Shown here: in pieces, positions 51,692 through 62,316 of the stretch
How positions within the stretch are numbered: position 1 is the stretch's first letter
Layout of the letters: each line of letters starts with the position of its first letter
Source: Cyanophora paradoxa
Lineage: Eukaryota > Glaucocystophyceae > Cyanophorales > Cyanophoraceae
Assembly (NCBI GenBank): GCA_004431415.1
Contig: QPMI01000508.1
Coordinates: 109,429 to 173,428 of the forward strand
DNA length: 64,000 nucleotides
Reading direction: 5' to 3'
Translations under genes and position numbers: made by a program
The notes under the pieces: generated by a model
Seen by the model: the letters and a program-made list of their open reading frames with translations, nothing else
Database searches by the model: none
What the model was told of the DNA's origin: nothing

Positions 51692-51946
51692 TGGTTGCGC
51701 GTCATCGCAACCATCATCGCAACCATGGTTGCATCATCGCAACCATCATCGCAACCATGGTTGCATCATCGCAACCAGGTTGCGCAACCACTCAATGGGA
51801 AAAACATTGGTTGCGCAACCACTCAATCGGAAAAAAATTGGTTGCGCAACCTGGTTGCGCAACCAGCGCAACCATGGTTGCATCATGGTTGCATCATATC
51901 GCAACCATGGTTGCATCATCGCAACCAGGTTGCGCAACCATTATGA
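51692..51946. repeat. Palindromic GGTTGC/GCAACC array
   Basis: Many copies of ggttgc and gcaacc are arranged as ggttgcgcaacc, gcaaccatggttgc and gcaaccaggttgcgcaacc, linked by atcatc or by ctcaatcggaaaaa spacers. The array can fold into many alternative stems. Similar clustered palindromes occur at replication or recombination sites in other replicons; the function here is unknown. Confidence 0.9.
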
Positions 51947-52391
51947 CGTCATGACATCACTTGTTTCATCATATATATATATACCATACATTTCGTGTGA
52001 CACTGAGCCCCCCGAGTTGGCGACCGACCAATCCGCGATTTTGTGGTCAAAATGTATATATGCGCATATATACTTGACGGTTCGCGTTACTACTGTCGGC
52101 ATCGCCTAACGTTCCCACTGTGGGGCTGTCGGCATCTTCAAACGCTTGTATCTCACCACCAGATCATCAGATCGCGACCGTCGACATAGCGCTGGAAAGC
52201 GCTTAAAAAGACCTACACGATGGTGTAGGTATCAAGTATATATACGTATATATTTCATACATATATTTCGAAAAAACGATTTATCGGCTACTTTCTAATG
52301 TAAGGAACATACAGTAAAATAATGCAAAATACAGTAGCTACTGTAAAAAAAGCCATAATCTGGTGCACCATACATCAGAAGTCCTGATGTA
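51947..52391. other. Intergenic region with a strong hairpin
   Basis: The only clear structure is acctacac-gatg-gtgtaggt at 52211-52230 (8-bp stem, 4-nt loop), preceded by agcgctggaaagcgct. Composition around 52000-52200 is less AT-rich than the rest of the element. No open frame of note is present. It lies downstream of the phospholipase 3' end and may serve transcript ending. Confidence 0.5.
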
Positions 52392-53932
52392 TCATACACT
52401 TCGAATAAATGCACCTGTGACATCCACTCTCATAGTTGGGGTGTTGATGTATACAAGTGGATAAATTCGAATATACCTTGTCCTCAGAGGGTAGCCAATA
52501 TAGAAAACGTCTCTAATAGAGGTGGGATACCCAGAACTGTATGAGACATCACCACTGTTGTGGGCATTATTAATAGTTTCACACATAAACACTCTGTTGA
52601 CACCTTCATACTTGATAAATGACCAGGAAACACCATCTTGTGATGTTGCAACATTGAAGGTCTTAATAAAAGCGTTTGTTACACCAGAACCATATGCAAT
52701 TATAGATGCAACCTCAAATATGTATGGGAAGGTTACTTGGAGATACTCAGTGGGAACACTCCATATCCCATCAGGAGCAGATGCATTTGCTTCCCAACCT
52801 GTCAAGGAAGGTCTTGCTTTAAATGCCTCCCTTCCAATTTTTGATGATGAAGCAGTGAATGCACCATCTGATAGAAGATACCAGTTAGCATCAATGGGAG
52901 GTATGTTATTCAGAGTGGATGATATATAGAACCTTGCAGGGTTCTTGATTTCGTAATTTGCAACCAGTAAATCACAGAGTCTATCAATCATCACAGTGTT
53001 TGCTGCTATATATATTTCGGTTGCATCTATCATATCTGGTATTTTAGAGGTATCATCCAAAGAGTTTACTATGGTCTTTGGAAGTGGAACAGAGAGTCTA
53101 TAATATCTTGCATATCCTTGATCATCATTGTATGGGAGAAACTCTTGCATCTTTTCCAGAGCAGACAGTTCACTTGCAGCCATCAACATATTGATTAATG
53201 GACTTCCAGAGGTCGAAGCAATCCAAGAGAGGATGCCCCAGCTGTTCACATCTTCATAAGAGTAACCCACATTTGGAGCATCTGTTTCATTGACTTCACC
53301 ACAGGATATACTTATCACTATAATATCATCATCATCATCATAGATCTTCTTAGCATGACTGTAACCACAGACACTGGGATTGTTGTTACCTGAGATTGCA
53401 CCATCAATTAGAGACATCCCATCATAGTTCACAGGTGAGAAATATGTTGGAGCAGCAGAGGTGGATCTTGCAGCAATCTTGCTGGGGATGGATTTGTAGG
53501 AGTTATCATTGGTGATAAAAATGGGCTTCATACTCACAGTGTCAAAACTTGTGATCACTACATCTTTGAGAGAGTCTTGAATGAGAGACTCACCAGTAAC
53601 AGTGAGAATGGCTGTCTCCAATGGGGTCACATCATACTTGGTGTTGAAAAGTGCATTATCAATAATATTTCTGGGATTTGCAAAGATTAAGGGGAGTTGA
53701 TTGAGATAAGTGGAATGCAAATCGGTTGCAGTAAGTTTAGGTTCGTTTGGAAATTCGGGATTTTTCACATTGAGACCAATCGCAATTATCCCACCAGTGG
53801 ATGTTCCACTCACCAGATCAACAAGGTCAATTACTCTTTTTCCTGTTCGAGTTTCGATTTCTTTTAACAATCTCGTAATAATTATACCACGAGCTCCCCA
53901 CCTGATAATGAGAGAATTACACGAAGGGGCAT
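52392..53932 (-). pseudogene. Patatin-like phospholipase with one apparent frameshift
   Basis: The ATG at 53932 starts MPLRVILSLSGG, then one base is missing from the G run (53896-53899 on the plus strand); with the next frame the oxyanion-hole motif G-G-G-x-R-G appears. The rest is open from 53870: LVSGTSTGGIIAIGL holds the nucleophile serine (G-T-S-T-G) and SLIDGAISGNNNP the catalytic Asp, both as in patatins. Residues beyond about 300 form a separate beta-rich region (WSVPTEYLQVTFPYIFEVAS) resembling discoidin-like carbohydrate-binding modules, though this is tentative. Patatins hydrolyse acyl lipids; in a virus this could aid membrane passage at entry or exit. It is divergent from the fibre gene, 49 bp apart. 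Confidence 0.8.
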
Positions 53933-53981
53933 CTTTACTTAACTCAAATTTAATAAATCTCTATAAGTAGAGTAAACAGGG

Positions 53982-56900
53982 ATGAGTTTCAATTACCCAG
54001 CAAACCTTCAAACCATTCCCTCATCAGGAAGAGGGAAGGCAGATAACAAACATGTGAATTTCGATAACTTGACAGCCAGAGGGTCAATCTCAATTGATCA
54101 CAGTGCAGATGAACCCTCAAAGACTCACCCAAGAGAGCATGCACTTTCAATAAACGAAATGGATCCCGAAAAGGAGGATGTGAGTGTTGCTTTCAGCATG
54201 GGGAATGTGAAATCGAATCAAGTAGCCCAGATTAAAGCAACCAGGAGCAGACCAAGAAAACTGAAAACCAGTGGAACCCATCCAGATATTCCAACTCGAT
54301 TCGATAGTGGTAGGTTAATATTCAATGTTCAAAATGAGAAGGGTGGGCATCAGAGTGGTTTGAGAATCTATAATGAAGGATCAAATGCAATTGCACAAAT
54401 TCCCGAAATATTACAGATAGCCCCCCATGGAGAAACCAACAAAATCGAGTTCACTAACAATGTTTATCCACGAGATATTGTGGCGAATTCGGCTTCTAAT
54501 GCGCAATTCGGTTTCCAACTACCAAGTGATACAGCAAAGAATAAGGCGTCTATCACTGTCAACAGTAGCCCCACTCAACCAGTAACAGTTCATTTACACC
54601 CAGACCTTGTCGAAATGGATAGGCACCTTTTACCTTTGGTGACAAACACCAAAGATCTTGGTATTAGAACCAGACAATGGCGAAATATCCATGGAAGCAA
54701 TGTCTATGCAAATGGAGAGAAACTTGTAAGTGAGAAGACCATAAGAGAGATCTTTGAGTATTATGGACCTGTCCCAGTTCCCTTCCCACTACCATGGGAT
54801 CCACCAGATTTAACACCCAAAAAGCAACCAGGAAGAGAATACACAGCAGATGAGACAGTTCCTTTTGGGCAACACATTGTTAGTTGGGAGCAAGTTCGCA
54901 ATAAACCTATAATTGAACCCAGAAAGCAAATTGATGAGCAATATTTACCTCCTGAAATTGATATTTTGGAGCTTGACGAATACCAATTCGTTCCAGATGA
55001 GGAGGAATACCTACCTGATGGTTTCGACCCACAAGAGTATGAATATGATCAATATGATCCCAATGAGGAAGAGTATTTACCAGATGGTTTAGATCCACAA
55101 GAGTATGAATATGAGCAGAATTATGAACCCCATGAGGAATATTTAGCAGATGGTCATGATCCACCAGCTGTTGACTATGAGCAACCTTATGAACCCCATG
55201 AAGAATTATTACCAGATGGATTTCGACCTGAGATTTGGGAATTCTTCCCAGATTGGGAGCAGATCAACAACAAACCAGCCAGATTTCCACCAGAGGATCA
55301 CAACCATGACTGGGATGAGATCTTAGGCAAACCTCAAAAGTATCCACCAGAGGATCACAGGCATGATTGGGGTGATCTGGATGGGATACCAGATAAGTTT
55401 GCAGCAAGCAACCATGAACACACCTGGGATGAGATCAATGACCAACCAGAATTCGCAAAAGTAGAGCCTCTTGCTACTCTGGGAGTTTCTCTTTACCAGA
55501 CTTGCAATGTCCCTGAAAGGATCTTTTTGAATCACCACTATGTTCATGTGGAAGGGACACTTGCAAATTCAGCTATGATAGGACCATTGCATATTAGAAC
55601 ATTACCAGGCTCTTATAATCCACCACCAGAACCAGGAGCAACCATACCAAATATCTTTGTGTCAAGCTACATGGAGGTTGACATACCCACAGATACTTTT
55701 AGAGTTCCAACAGACCCAGCAACCTACCAAAATTACAATGCAGCTATACAGGTTCATGTTGCAGATGTGAGCAGTCTGGATGGATCAAGACCAATGATAG
55801 TTTTCAGTCGAGATAAATACTCCTATATTCCCATAGTGGGAACTGCAAATGATAACTATGGGAGGGCAGAGCTTGCATGGATCAAAACAGATTATGGTGG
55901 GGTTCTCGAAGCCAATCAAAGAATGGCTGCAAAAAACATTCACAACGAAAATATATCGAGAGTGGTAACAGAAGATTATTTAGAAGATCAAGGATATATT
56001 GACGAAGGAGAACTAACGAATATTCTTTCTTTATTCGTGATTAAAAATGATACAAACCTTACAGTCACAAGTAACATTTACACCAGTAACATTTCAGCAA
56101 GTAACATTTGGACAAGTAACCTATGGGCAAGTAACCTATGGGCAGATGATATTTACACAAGTAATCTTACAGTGTATCGAAATATAACAATTGGAACACA
56201 AAATACTATACAAATACTTTATAGACCTTACTATGCTGTTACTACTGTCATTGATCCAGCCCCAATTATTCCAAATTGTATATTTGCATGGAAAGCATCA
56301 GGTCAACATGGTCAGTTGATATATTATCAAGGTCAGATATATAACAGAGTTACTACACAGATACCATATCTAACAAATTATTCGAATTGGGAAACTGTTT
56401 ATTATTATTTGAATGCAACCCTAAACAATCAAATTTCGATTGGGAAAGAATTAAACATGGCTTATAGGAATAGTGTTTCAATAGATTGGTCATTAGGTCT
56501 TACATTATTCTTTATAGGTAGGATCAATACTACAAATCCTTCTTATATGTTGAGTATAAGGGATAGTTCTTATCAAAATTGGATTGGATATGGTTGTAAA
56601 AATCAAAAGTTTGGTGTTTCACTACAAATTCAAAATGATATAGAAAATGCAACTCCTCCATTATTCGATGCATCATATATTTATAATTCGTGGAATTATT
56701 GGGATTTCACTGTTTCCTCAGAGCAAATTGTCGTAGGAATGGGTGGTATTGATATTGGAACATCATCGGGTGATTTTCTTCCACCTTCTAATTTTGCATC
56801 ATTTGGTTCTTCTGTTGCTAATGGAGATCTTGCCGAAATTATCGTTTTCAATCGTGCGTTATCTATTGAAGAAAAGAACGCGGTTAGATATTATATACAA

Positions 56901-59771
56901 TTATTGTATGGATTTCCAAATACGCAGCCCATATTGAATAATGAAGATCTTAAAATTAATTCGAGCAATATATTTATTGAAAATCTCACAGTTACCAAAA
57001 ATGCAACTCTACCACATCATCCCACTTCGAATGTTGTTTTAGATTGGTTAGCAAAACAAACACACACAAAAGCAGATATTACAGATTTCGCCCACACTCA
57101 CACAAATGATCAAATAACAGATTTCGCCCATACTCACACAAAATCGCAAATCACAGATTTCGCCCATACTCATTTATGGGAGCATATCACAAATCCTCCG
57201 TTAACCTTCCCACCTGATTCACACACTCATGATTATTCAGAGATTACAAATAGCAACCACAGGCACCCATGGAGCGAAATAGACGAACAGCCAGTTTTTG
57301 CCCAATTGAATGCAATCGGAAACGTTTTTAATGGAGTCACACTTTACCAATCGAGTAATACACCTGAAAGGCTATTTTTGAATGATCATTATGTTAGTCT
57401 CAATGGTTCATTTACAGGTCAAGACGGCACACCGATGGTGGGAACTCTTGCAGTAAGATTACCCAGGGATCCAATCGTAAATGGAGTGTATAGTGGCGAT
57501 TTTAATGTAGGAATTAATGATACTTTCCCCAGTATCTATGTCACGAATTATCACCCGGGTGAAACAGGACAAGTAGCGGATTTTTCAGCAGCGATACAAG
57601 TAAATGTAACAGATCAAAGCGCATATGATGGAGCAAGACCTAAAATAGTTTTCACAAGGGAGAAAGTTGTAAACTACCTTCCTGTTGCGGGACAACCCAC
57701 AGATGATCACGGTAAATGTGAGATTGCATGGATAAAAACGACATCAGGTGGCGCCTTAGAAGTCAATCAGAGAATGGCGGCGAAAAACTTACACAATACC
57801 ACCCTTTCCGGTGTTGTTACAGATGATTACCTTACCAATAAAGGGTATCTTACCTCAGCCGATTTAAGTAGTTACACAACAGATGCAGAATTAACGGCGG
57901 CACTTGCTAATTATCTACCTCTAACAGGTGGAACTATTACAGGAACTGTGAATGCTACCACTCTACAAATTGGTGAAACCACAATACCAAAAGGTTACGA
58001 TTTCGACCAATTAGATGTGGTTTCGACAGACAGGAGCGCAAATAATTGGAACTTAGGATGGACACCAAGAACCGGACAAACAGGATGTTATACAACACCA
58101 CAAAATGATGAAGATTGTAGCGCTTGTTTTATGCGTTGGACAGTTCCAGAAGGTATGAAATCGTTTTACATCCAGCACATGCCGTGGTATAATTGTAGAT
58201 ACTTTGATATTTACGGGCAAACTGTGAATGGATATCAACATTTCTTAAAACGAGTTAATGATTAAGGAATCCAATCAGTTAATAATGATGGAACCAATAA
58301 TACTATTTTGTTCACTTCTATCAATTGCGAATTCTACAAATATATTTATGTCCAAGGTCGAAAAGGTCGCATTCATCTCACAGGTGTTTTTGGGTGGAGC
58401 AGACAGAGAGCAACAGATAATGAATTGGGCATGATCTCTTGGGATAATGTATATAGCAAACCATCATTTTACTCAGCCGCAGACCTCCCAGGAACAGCAA
58501 CATGGCCAACAAATACATGGTTAAAATCAGTAGATGCAGTCGAGCGAATTTGGTTTGGTAATGGCGATTGCACATATATACGAGGGAGACCGAATGGTGA
58601 AGGTGTGTCAATTGAATTTAGAGACTCAGCAGATGGAGCAATTTTAAAGTCTTATAACAATGGTAACTTTTGGGTGAAAAACACTATTACAGCACCCACT
58701 ATTAATGCTACTACCAAACTCCAAATAAACGGTAATGATGTCCCAAAGTTTCACACAGCAGATAAAACAGTAGGAGGTATTGCATTTAATAGATGTTCTG
58801 AGGGTTGGACATGGGCATGGAGTTCAGCATGGGATCCATATTATAATTATGGTTCATATGTCTATAATAATCAAACGGATGATCAAACATCTACCGCTTG
58901 GATTGACTTCGATATACCCGATGGATACCACACAGGAACAGCATTTTTAACCTATTTACCTTGGACTAACTCACGAATTTTTGAAATTTGGGGAGTGAAT
59001 CGACAAGGGAATGAAGTTTTTATTACATCAGTAAATAGTTATCAACCATACAGCACATCTCCTGATGGTAACCACAGTGGTATAAATAATGTTCCAATAC
59101 ATCTTGGTAATCGATTCCTCACAATTCGGATTAGACCAAAGATTGGAAGAGTTCATATTATGGGTATTAGTTACATGAAAATTTGGGTTGGAAATAGTTA
59201 TGGCGGTCACACCGGCTATATTCATTGGAATAACGTTTATAGCAAACCCAATATCTTAACAGGAGCATTGGATCTTTGGTTTAACTCTAATGATGGATAT
59301 AATCGTATCTATTTTACGAATAATAGCACCACGTATTTTAAAGGAAGAGGAACTTATCCAATAAGATTTCGAAATGAATTAGATTCTGATATTTGTTATA
59401 TCGATCATGACGGGCGCTTGTGGATTAACAATTATCTTTATCAAGGAAGTGACATAAGATACAAAACAGATATTAAAAAGATAACCGGCGCTCTTTCAGC
59501 AATTGAGAAATTAGAAGGAGTGAGTTATAAACGAATTGGAAATGAAAAACACGGAACAAAATTAGGTTTAATTGCGCAAGATGTAGAAAAGATAATACCA
59601 GAGGTTATTAACGTGAAACAAGATGATGGCTATTTAGGTATCGAATACACGGGTTTAATTCCAGTTCTCATAGAAGCCGTTAAAGAATTATCCCAGAAAT
59701 GCAAACATTTAACGCAAACTTGTGAAAATCTCCAAAGTCAAATAGACCAAATTAAAAATGTCACAGTATAA
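53982..59771 (+). CDS. Giant phage-like fibre protein with LamG-like domain and S74 chaperone; one in-frame stop
   Basis: Frame 53982-58265 (1427 aa) continues in the same frame after a single TAA (58263-58265) to 59771, about 1,930 codons in all. Order: N-terminal region ending in a tail-fibre-type LPLVTNTKDLGIRTRQWRNI; acidic repeats of EEYLPDG-DPQEYEYEQ; PPEDHxHDW repeats; a receptor-binding-like module (LYQTCNVPERIFLNHHYV) that recurs near residue 1110 (LYQSSNTPERLFLNDHYV); TSNIWTSNLWASNLWA repeats; a LamG/ConA-like domain (to LAEIIVFNRALSIEEKNAVR); HTHTNDQITDFAH metal-binding-type repeats; then two copies of a beta module around the stop. The end is an S74 endosialidase chaperone (GSDIRYKTDIKKI, KLGLIAQDVEKIIPEV) with its Ser-Lys dyad and a coiled tail. 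S74 domains trimerise fibres and cleave themselves off. The second part lacks an early ATG, so it is not a separate gene. Confidence 0.85.
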
Positions 59772-59774
59772 TAA

Positions 59775-60083
59775 ATGGCGACCTATCCACTTGGTGGATC
59801 TCCTTCTATTACTTCTGAGCCTGTCGCTCTTGCATTCGATACTATCAAACTTGTAGCCGCACTACAAACTGTCGAAAAAACGATACAGCAAACCAACAAA
59901 CTGTCACCGGTTGTTCATGAATATAAAAACCTTTTGGTTAATGTCCTTGCGCAATCGGCTTATGGTGACCCAGTAACAAAATATGGTGAATGTGATTCTA
60001 ACCTCAAAGCGATGACATCCAACATCCAATGTCTAACAACCGCTTACCAATCTCTTGGATCCAATCTAATTGCTTTGGCTTGA
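59775..60083 (+). CDS. Hypothetical protein, 102 aa
   Basis: The ATG at 59775 comes 3 bp after the fibre stop (MATYPLGGSPSITSEPVALA). The protein is mostly helical (IKLVAALQTVEKTIQQTNKL) and carries no known motif. Tight coupling to the fibre suggests a virion-attachment or chaperone partner; this is inference from position. Confidence 0.6.
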   Translation: MATYPLGGSPSITSEPVALAFDTIKLVAALQTVEKTIQQTNKLSPVVHEYKNLLVNVLAQSAYGDPVTKYGECDSNLKAMTSNIQCLTTAYQSLGSNLIALA

Positions 60084-60122
60084 ATGGTGTTTATTTTTCT
60101 TTCCTTCTTAGTAAAAGAAGCA

Positions 60123-60908
60123 ATGGGTGAATATAATCGAGTTCAACTTCCAATATATTCCCTTGGATCCCCTGCTATGCACTTTCGCCAGCATGAAGTT
60201 AATGATGAGGTTCGTGGTTTAGAATCAACAGAGAGACCCAATTCCAATGGTAACTCCTTTGATAAGAATTCGATTATTCGAGTTAAAGAACTGAGAGCAG
60301 ACAAGAATTCTGGTGTGGTTAAAACAACTCGACTCCTTGTCTCAAATGCGAATTTCTTCCAACCTACTAATGGAGGTCCTGATGCTTACAGTGTTGATCT
60401 GAAAGCCCTTGATTTCGATAAGAATTCTGCTGCTGTTACTGTGAGATCAGGAGGAGCATTTATTGGGGGTGGCTGTCGAATTTCAGGTCAACTTTCATCC
60501 TCAATTTCGTATAATGATGTCCCAGATACTCTTGAACAAAATGCTGAGAACCCACAACGAATTCGTTTCTACACACCTGTTGCACAGCAACCTTTTCTTC
60601 ACTTCTATGTTACTTCCTCTGTGACTCTTGAAAACTCGGAATTGGTCTCCATTACAGGAACTGATCGAGTAAGAAGAAATATTCCTCTTCCCACAGCAAT
60701 GCTTTCGATGTGTAGAGCAAACAACAATCAAACAGGTCATAATTACCTATTCTTTGTTCAAGCATCAAATCATTTCGGTCGAGGATATTGTGTATATAAC
60801 AATTTGACATTTACCTATGATCTGTTTGTCACTGAGGTAGGAGTTTATAATACTATGATAATTGGACTGAGAACAGATATAGCAGCTGTTTCGGCACTTC
60901 GAGGGTAA
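60123..60908 (+). CDS. Virion-like protein, tandem paralogue 1 (261 aa)
   Basis: The ATG at 60123 (MGEYNRVQLPIYSLGSPAMH) follows cttcttagtaaaagaagca. The segment RVKELRADKNSGVVKTTRLL recurs as LQELRCDKNNGIVKTTKLLV in the next gene, and VRSGGAFIGGGCRISG as CKTGGAYIGDGLRIGG. The protein is beta-rich without recognised motifs. After the stop at 60906 the next frame continues VNVADIFTTGFYQEPDVIDD and ends near 60976, so one G may be missing from the ggg run at 60903-60905 and the true protein may be about 23 residues longer. Confidence 0.6.
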   Translation: MGEYNRVQLPIYSLGSPAMHFRQHEVNDEVRGLESTERPNSNGNSFDKNSIIRVKELRADKNSGVVKTTRLLVSNANFFQPTNGGPDAYSVDLKALDFDKNSAAVTVRSGGAFIGGGCRISGQLSSSISYNDVPDTLEQNAENPQRIRFYTPVAQQPFLHFYVTSSVTLENSELVSITGTDRVRRNIPLPTAMLSMCRANNNQTGHNYLFFVQASNHFGRGYCVYNNLTFTYDLFVTEVGVYNTMIIGLRTDIAAVSALRG

Positions 60909-60999
60909 ACGTTGCAGATATCTTCACAACAGGGTTTTACCAGGAACCAGATGTGATTGATGACCCAACCCCATAAATTATATATCACTTTAATGTAAA

Positions 61000-61848
61000 A
61001 TGGCTGCCCCAATACCAGAACGAATTATTACACCCCAACTATCATTAGCAGCACCTGCGAATCACGTTTTGCAGCATGCTACCTTTGATGATGTAGAAGG
61101 TCTCCAATCCACAGAAGTGCAACCTACCATGAATACATTTGGTTCCACCCACAAACTGAGATTGCAGGAACTCAGGTGTGATAAAAATAATGGTATAGTT
61201 AAGACAACGAAACTCCTTGTCACAAATGCAAACTTTTCTGCCCACTATGGAGACCCAGACAGTTATGGTGATCCTCTTTCTACTTATTCTTTTGAATCTC
61301 GGTCGGGAGCTATTAACTGCAAAACGGGGGGAGCATATATTGGTGATGGTCTTCGGATTGGTGGAGCTGTTGGTGCGCCTCTTTTCGTAAATGATCAACC
61401 CAATCCCATTGATCCCAACACCAGAATTCGCACCTATGTCCCCAGTATGAATGCACCATATATTATCAAGATCTTCCCAATTGTTGTGAATGAGCAGACA
61501 TCAGTAGTTGATTCTCTTGTTGAGATTGGTGACCACTACAAGGTGGTTGTCGATATCCCACCAGATGTTTATGCTGTCTGTCAAGTAGAGGGTGGAACCC
61601 CAAATATTGCAGTTGTGATCACTCCATATGACAATTTCGGAATCGCTTATCATGGTGTGAATTTCGGTCTTGAAGATTACCAGTTCTTGGTGAGAGCCAC
61701 CAGATTTGGTATCTACAAATGCATTCTCTATGCTGAGAGAACCGATGCTATTGCAAAACAGAATACATATGCAGAATATTACGGCACAAATCGCTACTTC
61801 CCCATTTTCGGCAGGATACTGCTCCATAGAAATCTCAGGTATATATAG
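61000..61848 (+). CDS. Virion-like protein, tandem paralogue 2 (282 aa)
   Basis: It starts MAAPIPERIITPQLSLAAPA behind an AT-rich leader (ttatatatcactttaatgtaaa). It is related to the preceding gene over most of its length and has an extra C-terminal stretch (YAEYYGTNRYFPIFGRILLH). Two tandem related beta-rich proteins next to a fibre fit capsid decoration or spike proteins, but no function can be named from sequence. Confidence 0.6.
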   Translation: MAAPIPERIITPQLSLAAPANHVLQHATFDDVEGLQSTEVQPTMNTFGSTHKLRLQELRCDKNNGIVKTTKLLVTNANFSAHYGDPDSYGDPLSTYSFESRSGAINCKTGGAYIGDGLRIGGAVGAPLFVNDQPNPIDPNTRIRTYVPSMNAPYIIKIFPIVVNEQTSVVDSLVEIGDHYKVVVDIPPDVYAVCQVEGGTPNIAVVITPYDNFGIAYHGVNFGLEDYQFLVRATRFGIYKCILYAERTDAIAKQNTYAEYYGTNRYFPIFGRILLHRNLRYI

Positions 61849-61856
61849 AGAGAGGG

Positions 61857-62129
61857 ATGGATGATAAAACAAAGAAATTCATAGAGTCTGCAATGATGGT
61901 TCATGGTGATGCTAAATTCGATTACAGTGAGACAGTCTATAAGAAAGCACAAGAGAAGGTCTCTGTTAGATGCCTCAAATGCAACAAGATCCTCCAAACC
62001 TACCCATTTAATCATGTAAGGGGAAGTGGATGCAGAGAGTGCAACAAGAAATCCTCTCATGCTTACAGAAAAAAGACTACATCAGGAATTGTGATAGATG
62101 ATAAACCAGTAGTATTATATTTTGATTAG
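61857..62129 (+). CDS. Small zinc-ribbon-like protein, 90 aa
   Basis: The N-terminal FIESAMMVHGDAKFDYSETV and the Cys pairs CLKCNKILQTYPFNHVRGSG and CRECNKK match the short zinc-binding repeat (K-x-V-H-G-x-x-Y-D-Y-S, then C-x2-C and G-x-G-C-x2-C) common in giant-virus and phage proteins next to nuclease domains. Here it stands without a nuclease. It starts 8 bp after the previous stop. Confidence 0.7.
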   Translation: MDDKTKKFIESAMMVHGDAKFDYSETVYKKAQEKVSVRCLKCNKILQTYPFNHVRGSGCRECNKKSSHAYRKKTTSGIVIDDKPVVLYFD

Positions 62130-62314
62130 ATCTTTGAGAGAGAAATGAGGATCTTTCCCCATTTTCCCTTTGTGATTATGCATGTATCAAAGCAGTTTGG
62201 ACAGGTCTTGTGGTAGTGCAGCAGAATGATATCCACCAACTCATATGGTAGCACTCTTGCTAAGATGGTTCGCATTCTACCAATCGCGTTTTTTAATTTT
62301 TCTAAATTATTCAT
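62126..62314 (-). CDS. Hypothetical small Cys-containing protein, 62 aa
   Basis: The protein reads MNNLEKLKNAIGRMRTILAR, then VLPYELVDIILLHYHKTCPN with a CPNCFDTC cluster. A leading LPxELVDIIL helix followed by a Cys pair resembles small F-box-like or zinc proteins of large DNA viruses, but the match is too short to name. Its start is 2 bp from the divergent speD start, and its end overlaps the zinc-ribbon gene by 4 bp. Confidence 0.5.
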   Translation of the reverse strand: MNNLEKLKNAIGRMRTILARVLPYELVDIILLHYHKTCPNCFDTCIITKGKWGKILISLSKI

Positions 62315-62316
62315 AA

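Noticed and set aside
51532-51946. CRISPR array
   Set aside because: Units are contiguous or palindromic with no unique spacers of constant length, and the context is a eukaryotic virus.
51679-52109. HRNHGC-rich repeats as a protein
   Set aside because: They are translations of the GGTTGC/GCAACC palindromes.
58308-59771. Independent S74 gene starting at 58308
   Set aside because: That position is a TTG codon; the frame and domain repeats are continuous with the upstream fibre, and the next ATG is deep inside a module.
53982-59771. Bacterial prophage contamination because of tail-fibre features
   Set aside because: The gene lies between eukaryotic-virus hallmark genes, has the same composition and lies between the two TIRs.
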